64,000 bases of DNA from Rhea pennata (GCF_028389875.1 NC_084664.1:119667966-119731965), one strand, 5' to 3'; numbered from the stretch's first letter, positions 14,001 to 27,357 are shown. Program-made: numbers and translations. Notes: generated from the sequence alone by a model not told the origin.

Positions 14001-15790
14001 CCACCAGGATTTGGTTACACCCTTCCTCCTCCATACTGCACAGCTGTTCCAGAGCTGCCTTTTGTCCAGCACAGCTTTGAGAGCCTGGACCTGCCACAGT
14101 CCCAGGAGAGGAGAGGCAGCACCTGGGGTGTGGAGCAACCTCTGCAGAAGGAGCAAGGCCCCCTCCTGCAGGCCGGCAGCCTGAGATGCTTCCTCATTGT
14201 CTCCAGGAACCTTTCTAAACCTTTTCCTCTCCCTCCTGCCAAACCAAAGAAACACTTCATCACTCAGTTAGTAATATTTGAAACAATTATTGTTAAGCTG
14301 ACAATTAAAAGCTTGATTATTGGTTCACAGTATGTGCTTTTACTTTTATCCACTGAAACATTAGACCAATAAGTGTCAAGTCATCTGTATCATAAACTTA
14401 ATGCTGGAAAAAAAATGACCAACAACCTGAATGCAAAGTTCAAAAAAGGGTGAATTCTGAGGTTTCATTAAAGCTAACAGGCATGTTCTGATTTGTACAG
14501 GCCCAAGTATACTTCATTATTTTCTACAGGAGATCATACAGTCCCCATTTTATTTTGTGTTCTGCACGCTAGCATATATAATCCAGTTTAGTGATAATGC
14601 ATCCATTGTAGCTATCACTTACAATTTTGATTCTGTTTGTGCCACAATTAAAACAGAGAGATACTTGAAAAACTCTGTGCAGTTTCTTTATATTTATCCT
14701 AGCAGAAGTCAGGTAGGAATGTTACCTTCAGTGTCATGATTATAATATGGAATACTGTGGATTTAGGCCATCACAGAAGATCACAACTAGTTTGAAACTA
14801 AAATACTAAAATAATATGTATTTGAAATACTTTGAATAATGAGGTATTTGAGTAATTCCATTTCTAGATATCTACGGCTTTGAGGTATAAGTGTGAAGGA
14901 ACTGAGAATACCATTTAAATTCATGGTGGAATTCATGTTTAAAGCAAACCTTAAACATAACTTTTATCTTCATGATTAATTCTGAATTCAACATAGAAAT
15001 AAAACAAAAAAGAATGTATCCACTGCCAGTTTTTTCACAAATTCATCCTTTGTATAGCTACAGCTTAAAAAAATAACAATTGATCCACTAACCAGGTCTT
15101 ACGAAGCTAAATATTTGGCACACACAAAAAAAGAGACGAGTGAATCTCTCTCCTGTAACAACTGTTTTCAAACTTGCAAAGTTTCAAGCGGACAGATTCT
15201 TACCAATGCACCTGCAGGCATACCTACCACAGGCTTTGGTCAAGTTTTGCTAAACTTTGGTAATAAAATTGGCTGAAGCAACATCGAACTGTTACCCATA
15301 AAAGCCACAGTGAAATGTCTGCAAATGTCACTTCTAGATGTATGCGGAAATAATACTGGAAAATCCGTTGCACTAGAATCTGCCAGTGGTTTTGTCATGG
15401 ATCTTTTCCAGAAATATAAGGTTTCTGGAAACTGAAAGATTTAAGGAAAACAACTGGTTTGTGGGGCAGGATTTTTTTCAAAAGACAAATTGAAAAATGA
15501 AACAACTTCCACAGTTATCTATGAGAAGTAAATTCATTACCAAAAATAAGCTTGTTATTTCTGTAAGAATGGGTACTATATTCTGTATAATTTACTGCAT
15601 AGAGAGCACAGCATGTTATATTTCAAAATCAGTAGAAATCATTAGGTCTGACAGTGACAAATTAACCTTGTATTAGAAGTGAAGTTTGGCTCCATGCTGA
15701 CATAATATGTGTATGCTTGGTGTGTTAACATGTGCCCAAAACAAGAGTGCATGTGGGGAAAGATATTAAACACTGAAAATGGAACAGAAG

Positions 15791-15798
15791 AGTGTGTG

Positions 15799-15839
<41 letters not shown>
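15791..15839. repeat. (TG)n/(TA)n microsatellite
   Basis: A short TG run leads into about 17 uninterrupted TA units at 15805-15839. Likely polymorphic in length. Confidence 0.95.
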
Positions 15840-15843
<4 letters not shown>

Positions 15844-16675
15844 ATCAGGAATAACATGTAAATGAAAATTTAAAATATTTCTAGAGAAAAAGGTTAGGAA
15901 AAGCATGTGAGATTCCTAAGTAGAACTTTAATCTCAGGTTGAAGTAAATGGTATAGAAGCCATGTAGAAATGTATATATTATTGCAACAACTTAACCCCC
16001 TAAGTTTTAAAACAAAATAATTTAATGTAAAAAAAATCAGAAAGGTATTTGAAAGCTTAAAGTGCAGAAGTACTAAAATTTAAACATGAGAATTTTTTCC
16101 CCTAACCATCCTGGTTCGCTTTGTCTCGGCTTGTCATCTCGGAAACAACGGTCTCGTCTCAGCTGTCTTCCCGACAGTCCCATTCTTTCCAGTTCAGATT
16201 CGGGGGCAGCTGGGGGTTCCCAGCCCCGCCACCGCTCCGGCCGCGCCGCCGGCCGCCCCCGCGGGCCGCGCCGCCGCCGCCCTCCCGGGCCCAGAGCGGG
16301 GCGGCCGCTTCCAACAGCGGGCAGCGCCGGCGGGCTGAGCGCGGGGTGCGCGGCGCGGCCGGGGCGGCGCCCCGCGACCCCGGCGTATCCGAGCGGGCGC
16401 AGCTCCCGGGCCGCGGCGCCCTGCGCAGCGCCTGGCGTAGCCGCGGACGGCGGGAATCCAGTCCGGGTTTTGGTGCCGGGGACGTCGGGCTGCGAGGAAG
16501 GGCGAGCCGGAGCGGATCCCGCTCGCTCCGCGCCCCGACAGCCGTGCCGCGCCGCGCCGGGCGGGCGGGCAGGCCGGCGGAGCAGGGCGGCCGGAGCAGG
16601 TGGGCGAGCGGCGGGGCGGCCGCGCCGGCAGCGGCAGCCGGCAGCGGGCCCGCCTGGCCGCGCCCGCGGGCCCCC

Positions 16676-16723
16676 ATGGCCGCGGCGCGCCCGCCGCACA
16701 CACCCACCGCCGCCCGCCGGTGA
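16676..16723 (+). other. Possible upstream ORF / alternative exon end in the 5' region
   Basis: An ATG in good context (CCCCATGGC) opens a 15-codon frame (starting MAAARPP) ending in TGA at 16721-16723, 118 bases before the main ATG. If it lies in the mRNA it would be an upstream ORF. The stop overlaps a consensus splice donor (CCG|GTGAGC), so the same ATG could instead head an alternative first exon. No transcript evidence is available. Confidence 0.3.
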
Positions 16724-16841
16724 GCGCCGCCGCCGCCGCCGCCCCTTCGGCTCGGCGCTGCCTCCGCGCGCCCGCGGCGGGGCCGCTGCCCGCAGGCTGC
16801 GCCGAGCGCGGCGGGAGGCGGCCGCGCCGGGCGGAGGCACC

Positions 16842-17117
16842 ATGCAGGCGCGGCGCCTGGCCAAGCGCTCCAGCATGGGCAGCCGGCGGCTGAGCGCGGG
16901 GCCGGCGGCCGCGCAGGCGGACGGGGGCCGGCCGCCCAAGCCCGAGAGCGCCTGGAGGCCGCCCCGGCGGGAAGGCTCCGCCGCGGCGCTGGAGGAGGAG
17001 GAGGAGGACGAGGATGTGGTGGTGGAGGAGGAAGAGGAGGAGGAGGAGGGCGGCGTGGCGAGCCCCCCGCCGGCGCTGAGCGGCCACGGCAAAGGCCCCC
17101 TCAGGGGGGGCCTGAAG
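16842..17117 (+). CDS. First coding exon of an unidentified gene (92 codons)
   Basis: The ATG lies in strong context (GGCACCATGC) inside CpG island 2, and the frame runs 92 codons to a consensus donor, AAG|GTACGT, at 17117/17118, ending in phase 0. The peptide has a basic start (MQARRLAKRSSMGSRR), which could be a nuclear-localisation or phosphorylation-prone segment. A Pro/Arg-rich stretch follows at residues 30-43. Residues 51-69 are almost all Glu/Asp apart from three Val, and residues 70-92 are Gly/Pro-rich. No signal peptide or membrane segment is visible. The same frame is open far upstream, but that reflects GC content; this ATG is chosen for its context and the matching downstream phase. 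Exon 32390-32637 joins in phase. I do not recognise the protein. Low complexity limits comparison, and the Glu run may vary between species. Confidence 0.72.
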
Positions 17118-17269
17118 GTACGTCCCGGGGGCGGAGGGGGGGCAGAGGCGGGGGCTGGGCCCGGCGGCGGCGGCAGGGCGGGGGCGGGCCCGGGCGGCGA
17201 GTGCCGGTTGCCGGTTGCCCGGCGGCGGCGAGGGCGCGGGGCGGGGCAGGTGGGTGCCCCGCGCCGGCC

Positions 17270-17389
17270 GGCGCGGCGGTTGGCGCGGCCGCCCCGCGCC
17301 GCCGCAGGGAGCGCGCGGCGGCCGCGCACCCACCCGCCGCCGGCAGCCGCACGCGCGCGGGGCGGGGCGGCCGCGCCAACCGCCGCGCC
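17270..17389. repeat. Long GC-rich inverted repeat in intron 1
   Basis: 28-base arms at 17270-17297 and 17362-17389 are perfect reverse complements, separated by 64 bases that can pair further after one mismatch (for example 17299-17302 with 17357-17360). The arms are almost all G and C, so the pre-mRNA could fold into a very stable hairpin 150 bases past the exon 1 donor. Part of the right arm is a short tandem (CGCGCCAACCGC-like). A fold-back assembly artefact is an alternative. Confidence 0.85.
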
Positions 17390-20300
17390 AACCGCCGCGC
17401 CTGCCGGGGGCGGGGGGGGCGCTGCCCCGGCGGCTCCCCGCGGCGGAGCCGCGCTCAACAAGTCCCGCGCAAAGCGGCTGAAGCCGGTGCCGCCGCGGCG
17501 AGCGGGGGAAGCGAGGCGCTCCGTGCCGCCAGCGCGGCAACAGCGAGGGGCCCGCCGCGGACAGCCGTCGCCCTGCTTCCCGTTGTTGTTCTTCTTTTCT
17601 TCAGGACTTTAAAAAGAAAACCCATCCAAACAAACATTTTAACGAAAACTGAGAGGGCGGTCGAAACGGCCCGTGCTGTGGTTGAAATAAATGTGTGGGG
17701 AGTTGCTGATATTTGAAAGAGTTTGAGGCTGAATAAATACTTGGTTGAAGTGCGTGGCGCGAGGCTTGTTAGGGTGGTCGAGATTTTCGACTTGGCCGTT
17801 CTCAAAGATGTTTCTGGGAGCAGAGTTGGAGCTGTGTGCGTGTTACCTGGTGCGCAGTGCTGGGAAGGGCGCTAGAGGAATCCTGCAGTTAGCAGGCAAC
17901 CACAGTAAGGGTGCTTAAGTAAGTGATTTAAGTTATATTTTTGTTTTGTAACCGTATTTATAAAAAGTTTATAAATGTTGGAATACTGTGTGGAGGCCTA
18001 ACTCAAATTGGTTTATTTGGTTAGTATGAATTTGGGGCTGAAAGTTCCCAGGCAGAGGTCCTACAAATTTAGGCTTAATTATTTTATCATGAGGGAGTTT
18101 CTGTAATTACCATTCTTTGGGGCTAACCCAGGGTGGTAGAGTTCAGTCTATGTGCAGCTCTACAGAGTATTCATGTGATAGATACGCTGTGATTAAGGAC
18201 TATAGAGGTGTATGAGTCTACGTAATAACTCTTAATTAACAGGCAATAGAGCTAGGTCTTACTGCAGTGCCATGTTGACACTGGAGTCTTCCCTGTATCC
18301 ACAAGAAAAGCTAAAGAAAAACAGCAGAAATATGAGTTATCTCTGTATTGTTTCCATGAGTTTGGTACAGCAGTGGCCAAGTTTGCTCACTGGACTCTCT
18401 GAGTAACTGTTCAGTGAGATTGTCAAATACTGTGACACATCGTTATGGTCTGGATGGGTCAGGCCATCCATACCCTTGAGGCCTCCAAGCGCTGAGACAC
18501 TGTGACTGCTTTGTTACTACAAAACTATAGGTCTGATGCTTGAACCACAGCCTAAGGATGAAGGACACTGAACTTGGCTTGTGGTGCCGCAAGTCTCCCA
18601 ATGGCGCTGAGACCGTCGATATTGCAGAAGGCTTAGAGAAAGTTACCCTTTGTATTTAACAGGAAAATAAAGTAATGCAGAATTCTCAAATGGAGAACAG
18701 TAATCTGAAATACCAGTTGGGTTACATAGCTATAGTCTGCATATAATATGGGTTATCTGAGTATACAGTTCTTTCTGTCAGCACTGACGCTTTTGAATAG
18801 TAGGCCTGTTAATAAAAGTTAAAGTAGTTGGGGTTTCTGTCTTGCATTGAAGAGCATATATACGCATAAGTACATGTAGCTACTTCCCTGGAAAGTAAAT
18901 CTGCCTCATAGATGAGATTACTGGAGTAATGTGTATCAGGCTACTTTTAGTATACAAAATAGAGTCAAATCTTCTGTGCATTGTAGTTCAATAACTAGGT
19001 GCTGGTATTTACTGTCTTTGGAAGAATATTTCTAACTGTCATGATATACTCAAATTTGGGTTCCTATATTTACACTTTAAGTACCATAAAGAATGGAAAA
19101 TGTTATAATTTAACATTTTAAAGAAAGAAAGCATCTTTGCTTTATGTTTATTTCTTTAGAGAATGATAGTGTAGGAGTACATAAAGCTTAATCTAAGAGT
19201 TCTTCTAAACATTTTTAAAAGAACAGATTAAAAGTGAATAAAGTAGATAAAAACGAATGCAGAGAACTGACTGCGAAACTATGAGATAATAATAGGCCTT
19301 GCACAATATATCTGTCAATATATCAGTGAAACTGGATTCTTGACAAACTGAGAACTGGCATAGGATCAGGAGCATTTGACTCCCTGACCCAGGACTTTTG
19401 AGTTAGGGTCTATGGACAAAAGTGAACTCAACTGATACCCGCTGTTGAGGTAGTGCATTAATTGATAGAGTGTCAAATATACTACAGAGCAAGAGCGTTA
19501 GAACTAAGGCAGACTTGAAGTGATTCAGGTACTGCTTTTAGAATATACTCTCCCCATATAATGTGATTAAAAAGAAGCCTGCAGTGTTTTGTTGTGTGGT
19601 GTTGATAGAGGTGACACACATGTATACACGTGACCTCTGTGCCCTGTGGTAGAGTGGCATTTTAGAGCTGAGGGCTCATGGGCTTTTCACAAAATCACTT
19701 CCACAGAATGCATTGCAGTAGCCCAGTTCAGTGTGGGTAAAAGTGTAGATGAATGTATTGTAGAACCTGTACTGGAATTATTAATTAAAAAGGTGCCTGA
19801 GAATTTGGTGCACATCAAGGTGAAAAGTATTTATGCCATCAAATCTCGCAGCCATGTTTTCTACAGTGTAGGGAGGTCTGCTGTGTAGTTGCACCAGTTT
19901 CTGTCACTCTAAAATATGTGGAGAGAGATAGGAAGCAGTAATTCCTAAAGACAAGTCTTATGTTTCCAGTTTTCAAAGTCTTGCAAAGAGAGAATAGATA
20001 AAAATGAGACACAGAGAAGACCAATACAAGGCTTCTGGAAGATACAAAAATGCTTCTTTGTATCACTGTAGCCACAGTATAATATTGTATAACTTAGAAT
20101 TCAGCTTTATCTATAGGGAAGTGGGCTCAGTTTTGCCCATCTAGCAAAGTGAAGTTTGCAACACCTTCAGAGTGCAAGTCTGTGTTAAAGATTTCTGAGT
20201 GGGAATGGCAGATGTTGGTAGGAGCCTATTCTAAGTCCAGTAAAAAATATGCTTTTGGATATGATTTCTTTTTAGATAAGAAGGCTTAATATATGGAATG

Positions 20301-22466
20301 TAGAAGAATCTCCAAAGCTTCTCTGGAAGAAATTGGATGTCTTCTATTTTTATGTACTGTTTTACTTGGTTGAATTCTCTTTCTTCTCCTTTGCTCCTTT
20401 TTTTCTGCACTCTTTGTAAAGCCCAGTATGAATTCATTATCAGCCTTGAATTCAGAAGTTCAGATTTAATGTTTGAATGGAGTATAGGCTTGTACTTGGG
20501 CAAAAAGAACTTTCTGCTTGATTAGAAAAGGCTATTTAATTTAGCTTTCTTATGTGCATGCAAATATCTTCCAACAGGGCATTTGCAAGATGCAAAATTC
20601 TTCAAACACCAGATTTACTCAGTGGTGGAGAGATTTCTAAAACCTGTTACAAACTTGCATATGAACCTAAGAGTAAACTGAAATTTTCCCTCTGAGACTA
20701 ATGTGATAACTGTTAGTATTAATGGAAATGAATTTATAATGTCAGAACCCCTGTTCTGATCTTGGAGCCTGTTATGTGAGGCTTTGTACAAACACAGAAA
20801 AAACAGATAATCCTGCTCCCTATTCTGTAAAGCTGAAGGGTAGCACAAGAGATAACAAATGGCTATTGGTAGACAGCAGAAGATGAGAAAACTATAAGAT
20901 GGCATTGGCAGATTAAAACCAGTAGCTCAGCCATGTTTTTGTAAGTAAACATTTAAGTTTCAAACATCGTTCAGTTTCCTACTGTCCTTGGGTGAAATCT
21001 TGACTAGTGAAGTTGGTATGGAAAATGTGTAACTAGACTTGGGACCTTTCTCCTGATTAAAAATAAAAAAGTTTATACATAGTATATTTGAGTGGAGGCA
21101 GAAATGGGGGTGGTAAGATTTTAAGGTGTTTTTTTTTTCTTCCACTCTCCCATTCTAAAGAATGAATGGAAATAATTTGCTGGGTTTTGATGTTATTTAT
21201 TTATTTATTTGGGGTTTTTTTGAACAAAGACCAGACACAACCATTTTGCCCTTAAAAGGAACTGTATTTGAAAAGTGTGGCCATGTGAGAATAAAGAGGT
21301 GTAATGGAGCCGCTAGCTTTTTTGATCCTTATTTGTTAGACTGCTTGCAGTCCAGAGTGAATTCAGTTTAGAGTGACCAATTAGTTGCTTTCTTGCGTGC
21401 AGTATATACCATTAGACAGGTGAATGCTGCTCCATCTTTTTGTACTTGAGAACTAAACATTGAAGCAATGTTCTTCATGGACTGGTCATCAACATTTGTA
21501 ATATGTTACCTGTGCCTGGCCTGGCCTGTCCCTGTGCTGGTCTTTCTAACCTTGCTTCTGATCTGAGTTTACCAGGAGGCCTAATGGGTCTACAGCTCTC
21601 CTTTGTACTCACAAATCCTATGCTACTATGTATTTTCCAGCTGTTAAATTTGATCACTGAAGTATACTGGGGTTTCTGAGGGCATCACAGAGATCTTAAA
21701 AGACTGGAATAAACCTGTGCCTTGAACTGTGCTGCTTGGCCACATAAAAGATTCAGAATTTTGTTGCTTGGACGGTAGAGAGCATGCTGGTCCCAGCTGG
21801 TGTCTGCTCTGTAAATACTGTTGTGGATTGAGCAATGGTGTGTGGGTTTTTTTTGTTGTTGTTTTTTTTTTTTTAGTTTGTTTTGTTTTCCCTCAGGATG
21901 AGAATGCTTGTTGGCTTTCTGATCCTTACCCTCGAGTATTTGTAATACTTTCAAGTGATTTATTGAATGACTTGTGGCTAAAAGTAGTAAGCAGCTTGAC
22001 CATTCCTATTCCTTGAGGTCAATCAAATGAATAGAGAAGATTGCTGGGCTAAGAGAGAATGCTATTAATATCTTTGTTTATTTGTGAAGATTAAATGCGA
22101 AATGTAAAGTAAATAAAAAGAGTATGCATTAGCTCCTATGCTGTGCACATCAGCTTAGATTTCATGGACATGCGTTATCATCTTTAACTGTAAGATGTTG
22201 CAGAACAGCATGTGTAAGAATTTGATGTTACTGGTACTGATGAACAATCTGCAGTTTGATCACATTAACCGTTTTGGCAACTTGTCAAACTTTCCGATTT
22301 GAAATGATGATTGTGGTGACATTTGTCTCATTGTATTAAAAAGTACATGTGTGGGCGGTATTTGTTGTTTGATAACAAAACTTATGAAGACAGGATACCA
22401 AACAACTTCTGTTATTTGAACTTTGGAGAAAAATGCAGATCTTTTACTGTCATTTTTAAAAAGGAC

Positions 22467-22483
22467 AAAAAAAAAAAAAAAAA
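22467..22483. repeat. A17 homopolymer
   Basis: Uninterrupted run of 17 A. No target-site duplication or attached retrotransposed sequence was recognised. Confidence 0.9.
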
Positions 22484-25400
22484 TCAAACTTCCATAAAAT
22501 CTTAACCAGGCTGAAGTGGGAAAAATCCCACTAGTATAAACAGAACTGGAATTTAGCCTGATACCATAACCATATGTGTGAGTCCATTAGTCTCCTAAAA
22601 CCTTTCCACAGCAGCCCTAATAATTTTTAAATATTGCTTCAAGCACAGTTACAATCATTGGACACGGAATCAGTGAAGAGGTAAAATGCCTTCATGATTA
22701 GATACTGAAGTGTGAAATTATATAGCTTGTCATTTTACTGTCTTTAGTGTATTTTTTAACATAATGGCAAAAAGGTTACTTGAACTTTAGATAGGCAATG
22801 CAATTATGACAAGTAGTCATAAGATTGGATGGTTACTTAAAAAATTTTCTGCTTCAGCAGATAAAGTGGTTAACACTTGCATCATACTGACACAGAGAAC
22901 AAATTGTACAATACCCTTATATAAATGGGACGTTGTAAAGTTTGAACTAAACATTTGAGCTAACTTGACCTTTTATACATACATGCATATCCCTTTGAAA
23001 TAACCAAAAGAAATTATTTGGATTAAAAATGCCTTTGCATATTTTTTTTGCAAGTCCTGTTTTAATTAATTGTAACTAATGTAAGTACTGTCAAAGGAAA
23101 AATCTGGAACTATTTTATTACTATGAAATACTTCTAAAGAAAATACTCTGGTACAGTTTTTGCTGCTCTTACGATCTAGGGTACTGGTTCCTCACATGGA
23201 AAATGGTCAGCTTACAGAACTCTATGGAAAAAAAGCAAAAAACTAATAAGAAAGAAGTGTTGGTTGCTGAGGATTTACAGTGATGCTTTGCTTCAAAATG
23301 TGTAGGCACGATTACCCTCGCTTAATGCAGCAGGAAAGTAGTTTGTTTTTCTGTTCGTCCTGGTGGAGCCTTCTGCCTTGGCAGAACAGGGTGCTTTGTG
23401 CTCTGAGCACTAGGTAAAACCAATTGGTGGTGTTTGGTGCATGGTGAACTGGTTTAATACCTCATCAGCACCAAAAGCATTAAAGCATTCGCCTTTCCAC
23501 CTTTCCTTCTTTTTCCAAGTCTCAGGTGTGCACACACCTTTGCATGTGCCAGAATTCATTGGGTGCTTCTGTGAATAACTTACTAAAACAGCCGGACTTG
23601 TCAAGCATCTTGCATAGTGCAAGGGAAAAGACAAGATCTCACGGGTAAGGCACAGATAACAAGGCAAAGGAAAGGGAGAAAAGGGAGCGAGACTTCCTGC
23701 CGTTGAGCTGACCAGCTGGGCTGCCTGGACTACAAGCTTAGATTGATTTTGGGTTCTTCACGAAGGCTTTTCTCCCAGGAGGCCTACGGTTGCATCCTTC
23801 TGGTTTGCCAGTGGTTTGATAGGGGGTTGGTTTCTTGAGTAACTGAAGAGGCTAAGGTCACGTCTGAATTTTGGATATTTCCACTAGTGTTATTCCATGG
23901 CTTCCAGGGATAACTGCTGTTGAACGGTGTTCGCACATGAGATCAAACTTTTCGATCCCGCTTCTCTGTGTAGTTAAATGATCATCTCTACTCCTGTGAG
24001 AGGAAAACTAGTAATGCTTTTATCTGGAGTCAGACATAGCTTTGGGAGACCCTCTTAACTGGTAGCCACACTCCTTGTTTATCTCCTTTGAAGGATCATG
24101 CTTTCTACTTCCAGAATCTAGATCAGTTAGAGGAGGTAAAAATGTGTGCATAATACCGATTTTGTTATATCTCATTTTGGTAAGGATCAGCACTGGCCCA
24201 TGTTGCTTTCATTCACAGTGCCTATTTCATCCAGAAGTTACAGCAGCTGAGACAACTGAGATTTCCTCCGTTTTATTTTACTGCAGTCTCATTATTTAAA
24301 AAAATATTTGAGTGAAGACTCTTTTCCCATCTTCTTTGGACAAATAGATGAAAATTTCATGCCCTTACAGAGGATCTTCCATCTGCAGTCTTTTTAGCTG
24401 ACTTCTTAAAAGAAGTCAGGTGATAGGTCCTGACATTAGAAATCAAACACCTCTTCATACCTTGTTTGCAAGACATCTTGAAAGTAAATCTAATACGCCT
24501 TTTTTTTTGCACTAGCAATGCGATACTATGTATATCTATTTAAACAGAGCAGCAAAGCTTTCATTGCAGAAGAACCACACAAGCCTGCAATAAAAACACC
24601 TGATTTAACTGTACTCAGTATTTACAGCTTTTAATTACAGCTAATAACTTTAGCAGAAATAGAGCAAAAACATTTGGATTTTAATGCATTTCCCTGCTAC
24701 CCCACAATAATGCATTAATTTTTTATTTTCAATTCCATTTTGCTACACTTTCCCAGAGACAGGCAGACAGACATAGGTGCATTCTGTTCTTTTGCTCTTT
24801 ACCGCTCTTCAGCCAACCTAGTCTGCACAGTTTGTGTCCCTCTTGTATCCAGTGCACAGCCCAAGCCAAGCCCTTTGCGTGCCCTGACAACATTACTGAA
24901 TGCCAAAGCATATTCACTTGGCGTGGGATGGCAGGTGCTGTGGAGGTGAGAAGACTGTATTGTATCGCAGGGTACTTTCCCAGTTGCAAAACCAGGCACG
25001 TATGCTACTTGGAAAAAATGTGATAATTGGTTTAGTTAATTTTAAACTCACTGTTTTTGAAACCAATAATTGGAAAACCAATTATGGCTTCGCGTCTATG
25101 GCTAGCCAAGTCCCTTTTAACTTGCATCCTGTGGAATACCCAAGAGTTCAATGGTGAACATACTTAGCAGTGCTTAAAATGCAATAAAAAGATTGCTAAA
25201 TGAAAAAAAAACGAACTGTTTCTGGGAGATATGATCCTCCACTTTCCTTCTGTTTAAGACTTTCCAAATTACCTTCTAACTTTTTAGATGTTTAGGGGTA
25301 ATGTGTTTTTGGAGGTTGGTTGGTTGGTTGTTTTAAAGAAAAAGGAAGATAGAGCTTAAGGCCTCTCCTGAAATCCTTCCAGAAATTTCTGTGTATGGTA

Positions 25401-27300
25401 GCCAACTCGAAGTGAAATCCAGCTACCCAAGTTTTCAGAGCTCTGACTGGAAAGGACTTCTTTGGGTTTGGATCCACAAGCAGTCCACTTCCATATGCAG
25501 AATATCCAAAATTCAGAGTGTTCAAGTGTTTTTTATTGTAAACATTGCAACCAAATTCTGAAGAAGGACTTAACCAAAAACTAGGATTAAAAATCATTAG
25601 GAACAATTATATTTTGTATTTATTATTGTAATCTGATTATCTTAGAAGTGATAGCATCTGTATTTACTTTTGTAGGAAACTTGTTAAAGTTGTATTTGGG
25701 CTGGAAAAGGAAACTGCCATACTTTCACATATTTATCTCTGTCATTCATCTACATTATAAGCTGTGTAATTCAGGAGCATCTTATGTTGGTGCCGGGAGA
25801 TACGTTAATTTGCAGGTAAATAATGTATAGCTAGATAAGTGCGGACATGCACTTTAAAATGAAAGCATAGAAACTTCTTGTTTACTCCAGCTGTTGCTGT
25901 GTAGTACCATAATGAATCCTTCCAGCATAAGTGTTTCAATTTGTATTTTAATTTTGAAGAAAAAAAAATACTCTAGACACTTTTATATTCAGTGAAATGA
26001 TGGAGATAGGGACTTTGTCCTAGCCAGGTTGAAAATGAATACTGCAGTCCCACTTTCCTGTTGGAGAGAACACTTACAGTGACCTTAAGCTACATTATCT
26101 TCTGTATTGTTAGAGAGCAGCAGTTTACAAATGCTTAAAATGATTAGATTGACACAGTTTGTGTAATGAGCAGCCACTCGTGAAGCAAGCAATTAAATGC
26201 AAAGTATACTCCAAGATGTAATAATACATTGAAATTCAGGGCAGAGTATTTCCAAGCATCGTTACAACAATTTATCTTATCTCTTTGTATTCATGTATGA
26301 ATAGAGATTTATAGTGGAATAGAAATTCAGTTTGTATAATGCAGTCTTTCCTTCCAATGATAATGCTGTTTCAGAGTGGAAAAATTAGATTCTCTTTATG
26401 TAAAGAACTCTTAAAAGAGAACTTGAACTGGAAATATTGTATGAAGTAGTAAGAATAAACGAAAACTTTTGTCCTTCCAGGTATTTAATTTAAATGTATA
26501 CATATTTTTACTTGTGCAGTGTTATCTTGGTGGTAAGCTCAGTGTTTCTCATTGCTGTTTATTGTATTTTGCCGTGAACTTTACTCATGATTTCTGTCTT
26601 GTTCAGAAGATGTGTAGAATTGTCATTATCTCAGAACATAGCTTCCCTGTTGCAGATAGGACTATGCTTGAAAATAGACTTACAGCTATTGACCTCTCAT
26701 TTTGGCTGAACTTCTAAAATGTGTATAGTATTAACTATTCATTTCATTATTGTTCTCTATGCATTAATACTTCCTATTAATACTGCTGGTCTAAAGTATA
26801 TTGATTCCTATTTCCTCTCCTCCGTCAAGCTATATTTTTATTCTGTATTGGATCAAAAATGGTGTTAAAGACTTGTTTAAAAAAATCTCATGACTTCTTT
26901 GATTTTTACCAGACTGAGTTTTTATGAGTGGTCCGTAACACAGCATGCTAACATCTGTTTTAGAGAATGGAAACAGATGGTCATAAAGCCAAGATGGAAA
27001 CATTGCTTATAATAAACAATAGAGATGTATCGTAGGTTGGCCAGTACTATGCTGTCTTGTGGCTATTAGTGTCTTTACTATTAATTAAAAGATTTTTTTT
27101 TTAATGTGGAATTAGACCAATTGATTATATAGTAACTTGAACAGAAATTAAGAGTTCTTGTCTTTACTGTATCTTCTGTAACAAGTATATAGTTTTAGTA
27201 TTGTAAATCCACCTAGCAGAATGAAGTTAAAATGTTCTATTATGGACAATGTAGATTCATCCAAAATGGGAATGGTGTGTTGGGTGATTATCTGGTTAGT

Positions 27301-27357
27301 TTTTGTTGTTGTTGTTGTTGTTGTTTTTTTGTTAGCAAGCAAACAAACAAACAAACC
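27301..27357. repeat. (TTG)n and (CAAA)n simple repeats
   Basis: About seven TTG units (27303-27324) are followed after a T-run by about five CAAA units (27337-27357). The two simple repeats are nearly complementary in character (T/G-rich then C/A-rich). Confidence 0.9.

Larger units (their letters stand above)
9970..16090. other. AT-rich spacer between the two CpG islands
   Basis: No exon with strong coding character is evident. Three splice-bounded open segments (10561-10594, 11485-11521, 14530-14712) are consistent in phase with one another and are discussed as a weak candidate chain. The rest holds an AT-rich hairpin (11010-11054), a G-tract at about 12383-12390 and a (TA)n microsatellite near 15.8 kb. 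Confidence 0.5.
16190..17580 (+). promoter_or_regulatory. CpG island 2, promoter and 5' end of the gene with exons at 16842 and 32390
   Basis: About 1.4 kb of extremely GC- and CpG-rich DNA with a sharp left border near 16190 and a right border near 17580. Numerous GC boxes are present and no clear TATA box was seen, as expected of a CpG-island promoter. The island spans the presumed transcription start, the 5' untranslated region, the first coding exon and the first 450 or so bases of intron 1. The long stop-free frames crossing the island in several frames on both strands come from base composition (stops are AT-rich) and are not genes. Confidence 0.85.

Noticed and set aside
16073..17612. 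Open frames of about 450-510 codons on both strands across CpG island 2
   Set aside because: They are Arg/Ala/Pro/Gly-rich in every frame because stop codons are scarce in such GC-rich DNA. Only the segment 16842-17117 has start context, a splice donor and a phase-matched next exon.
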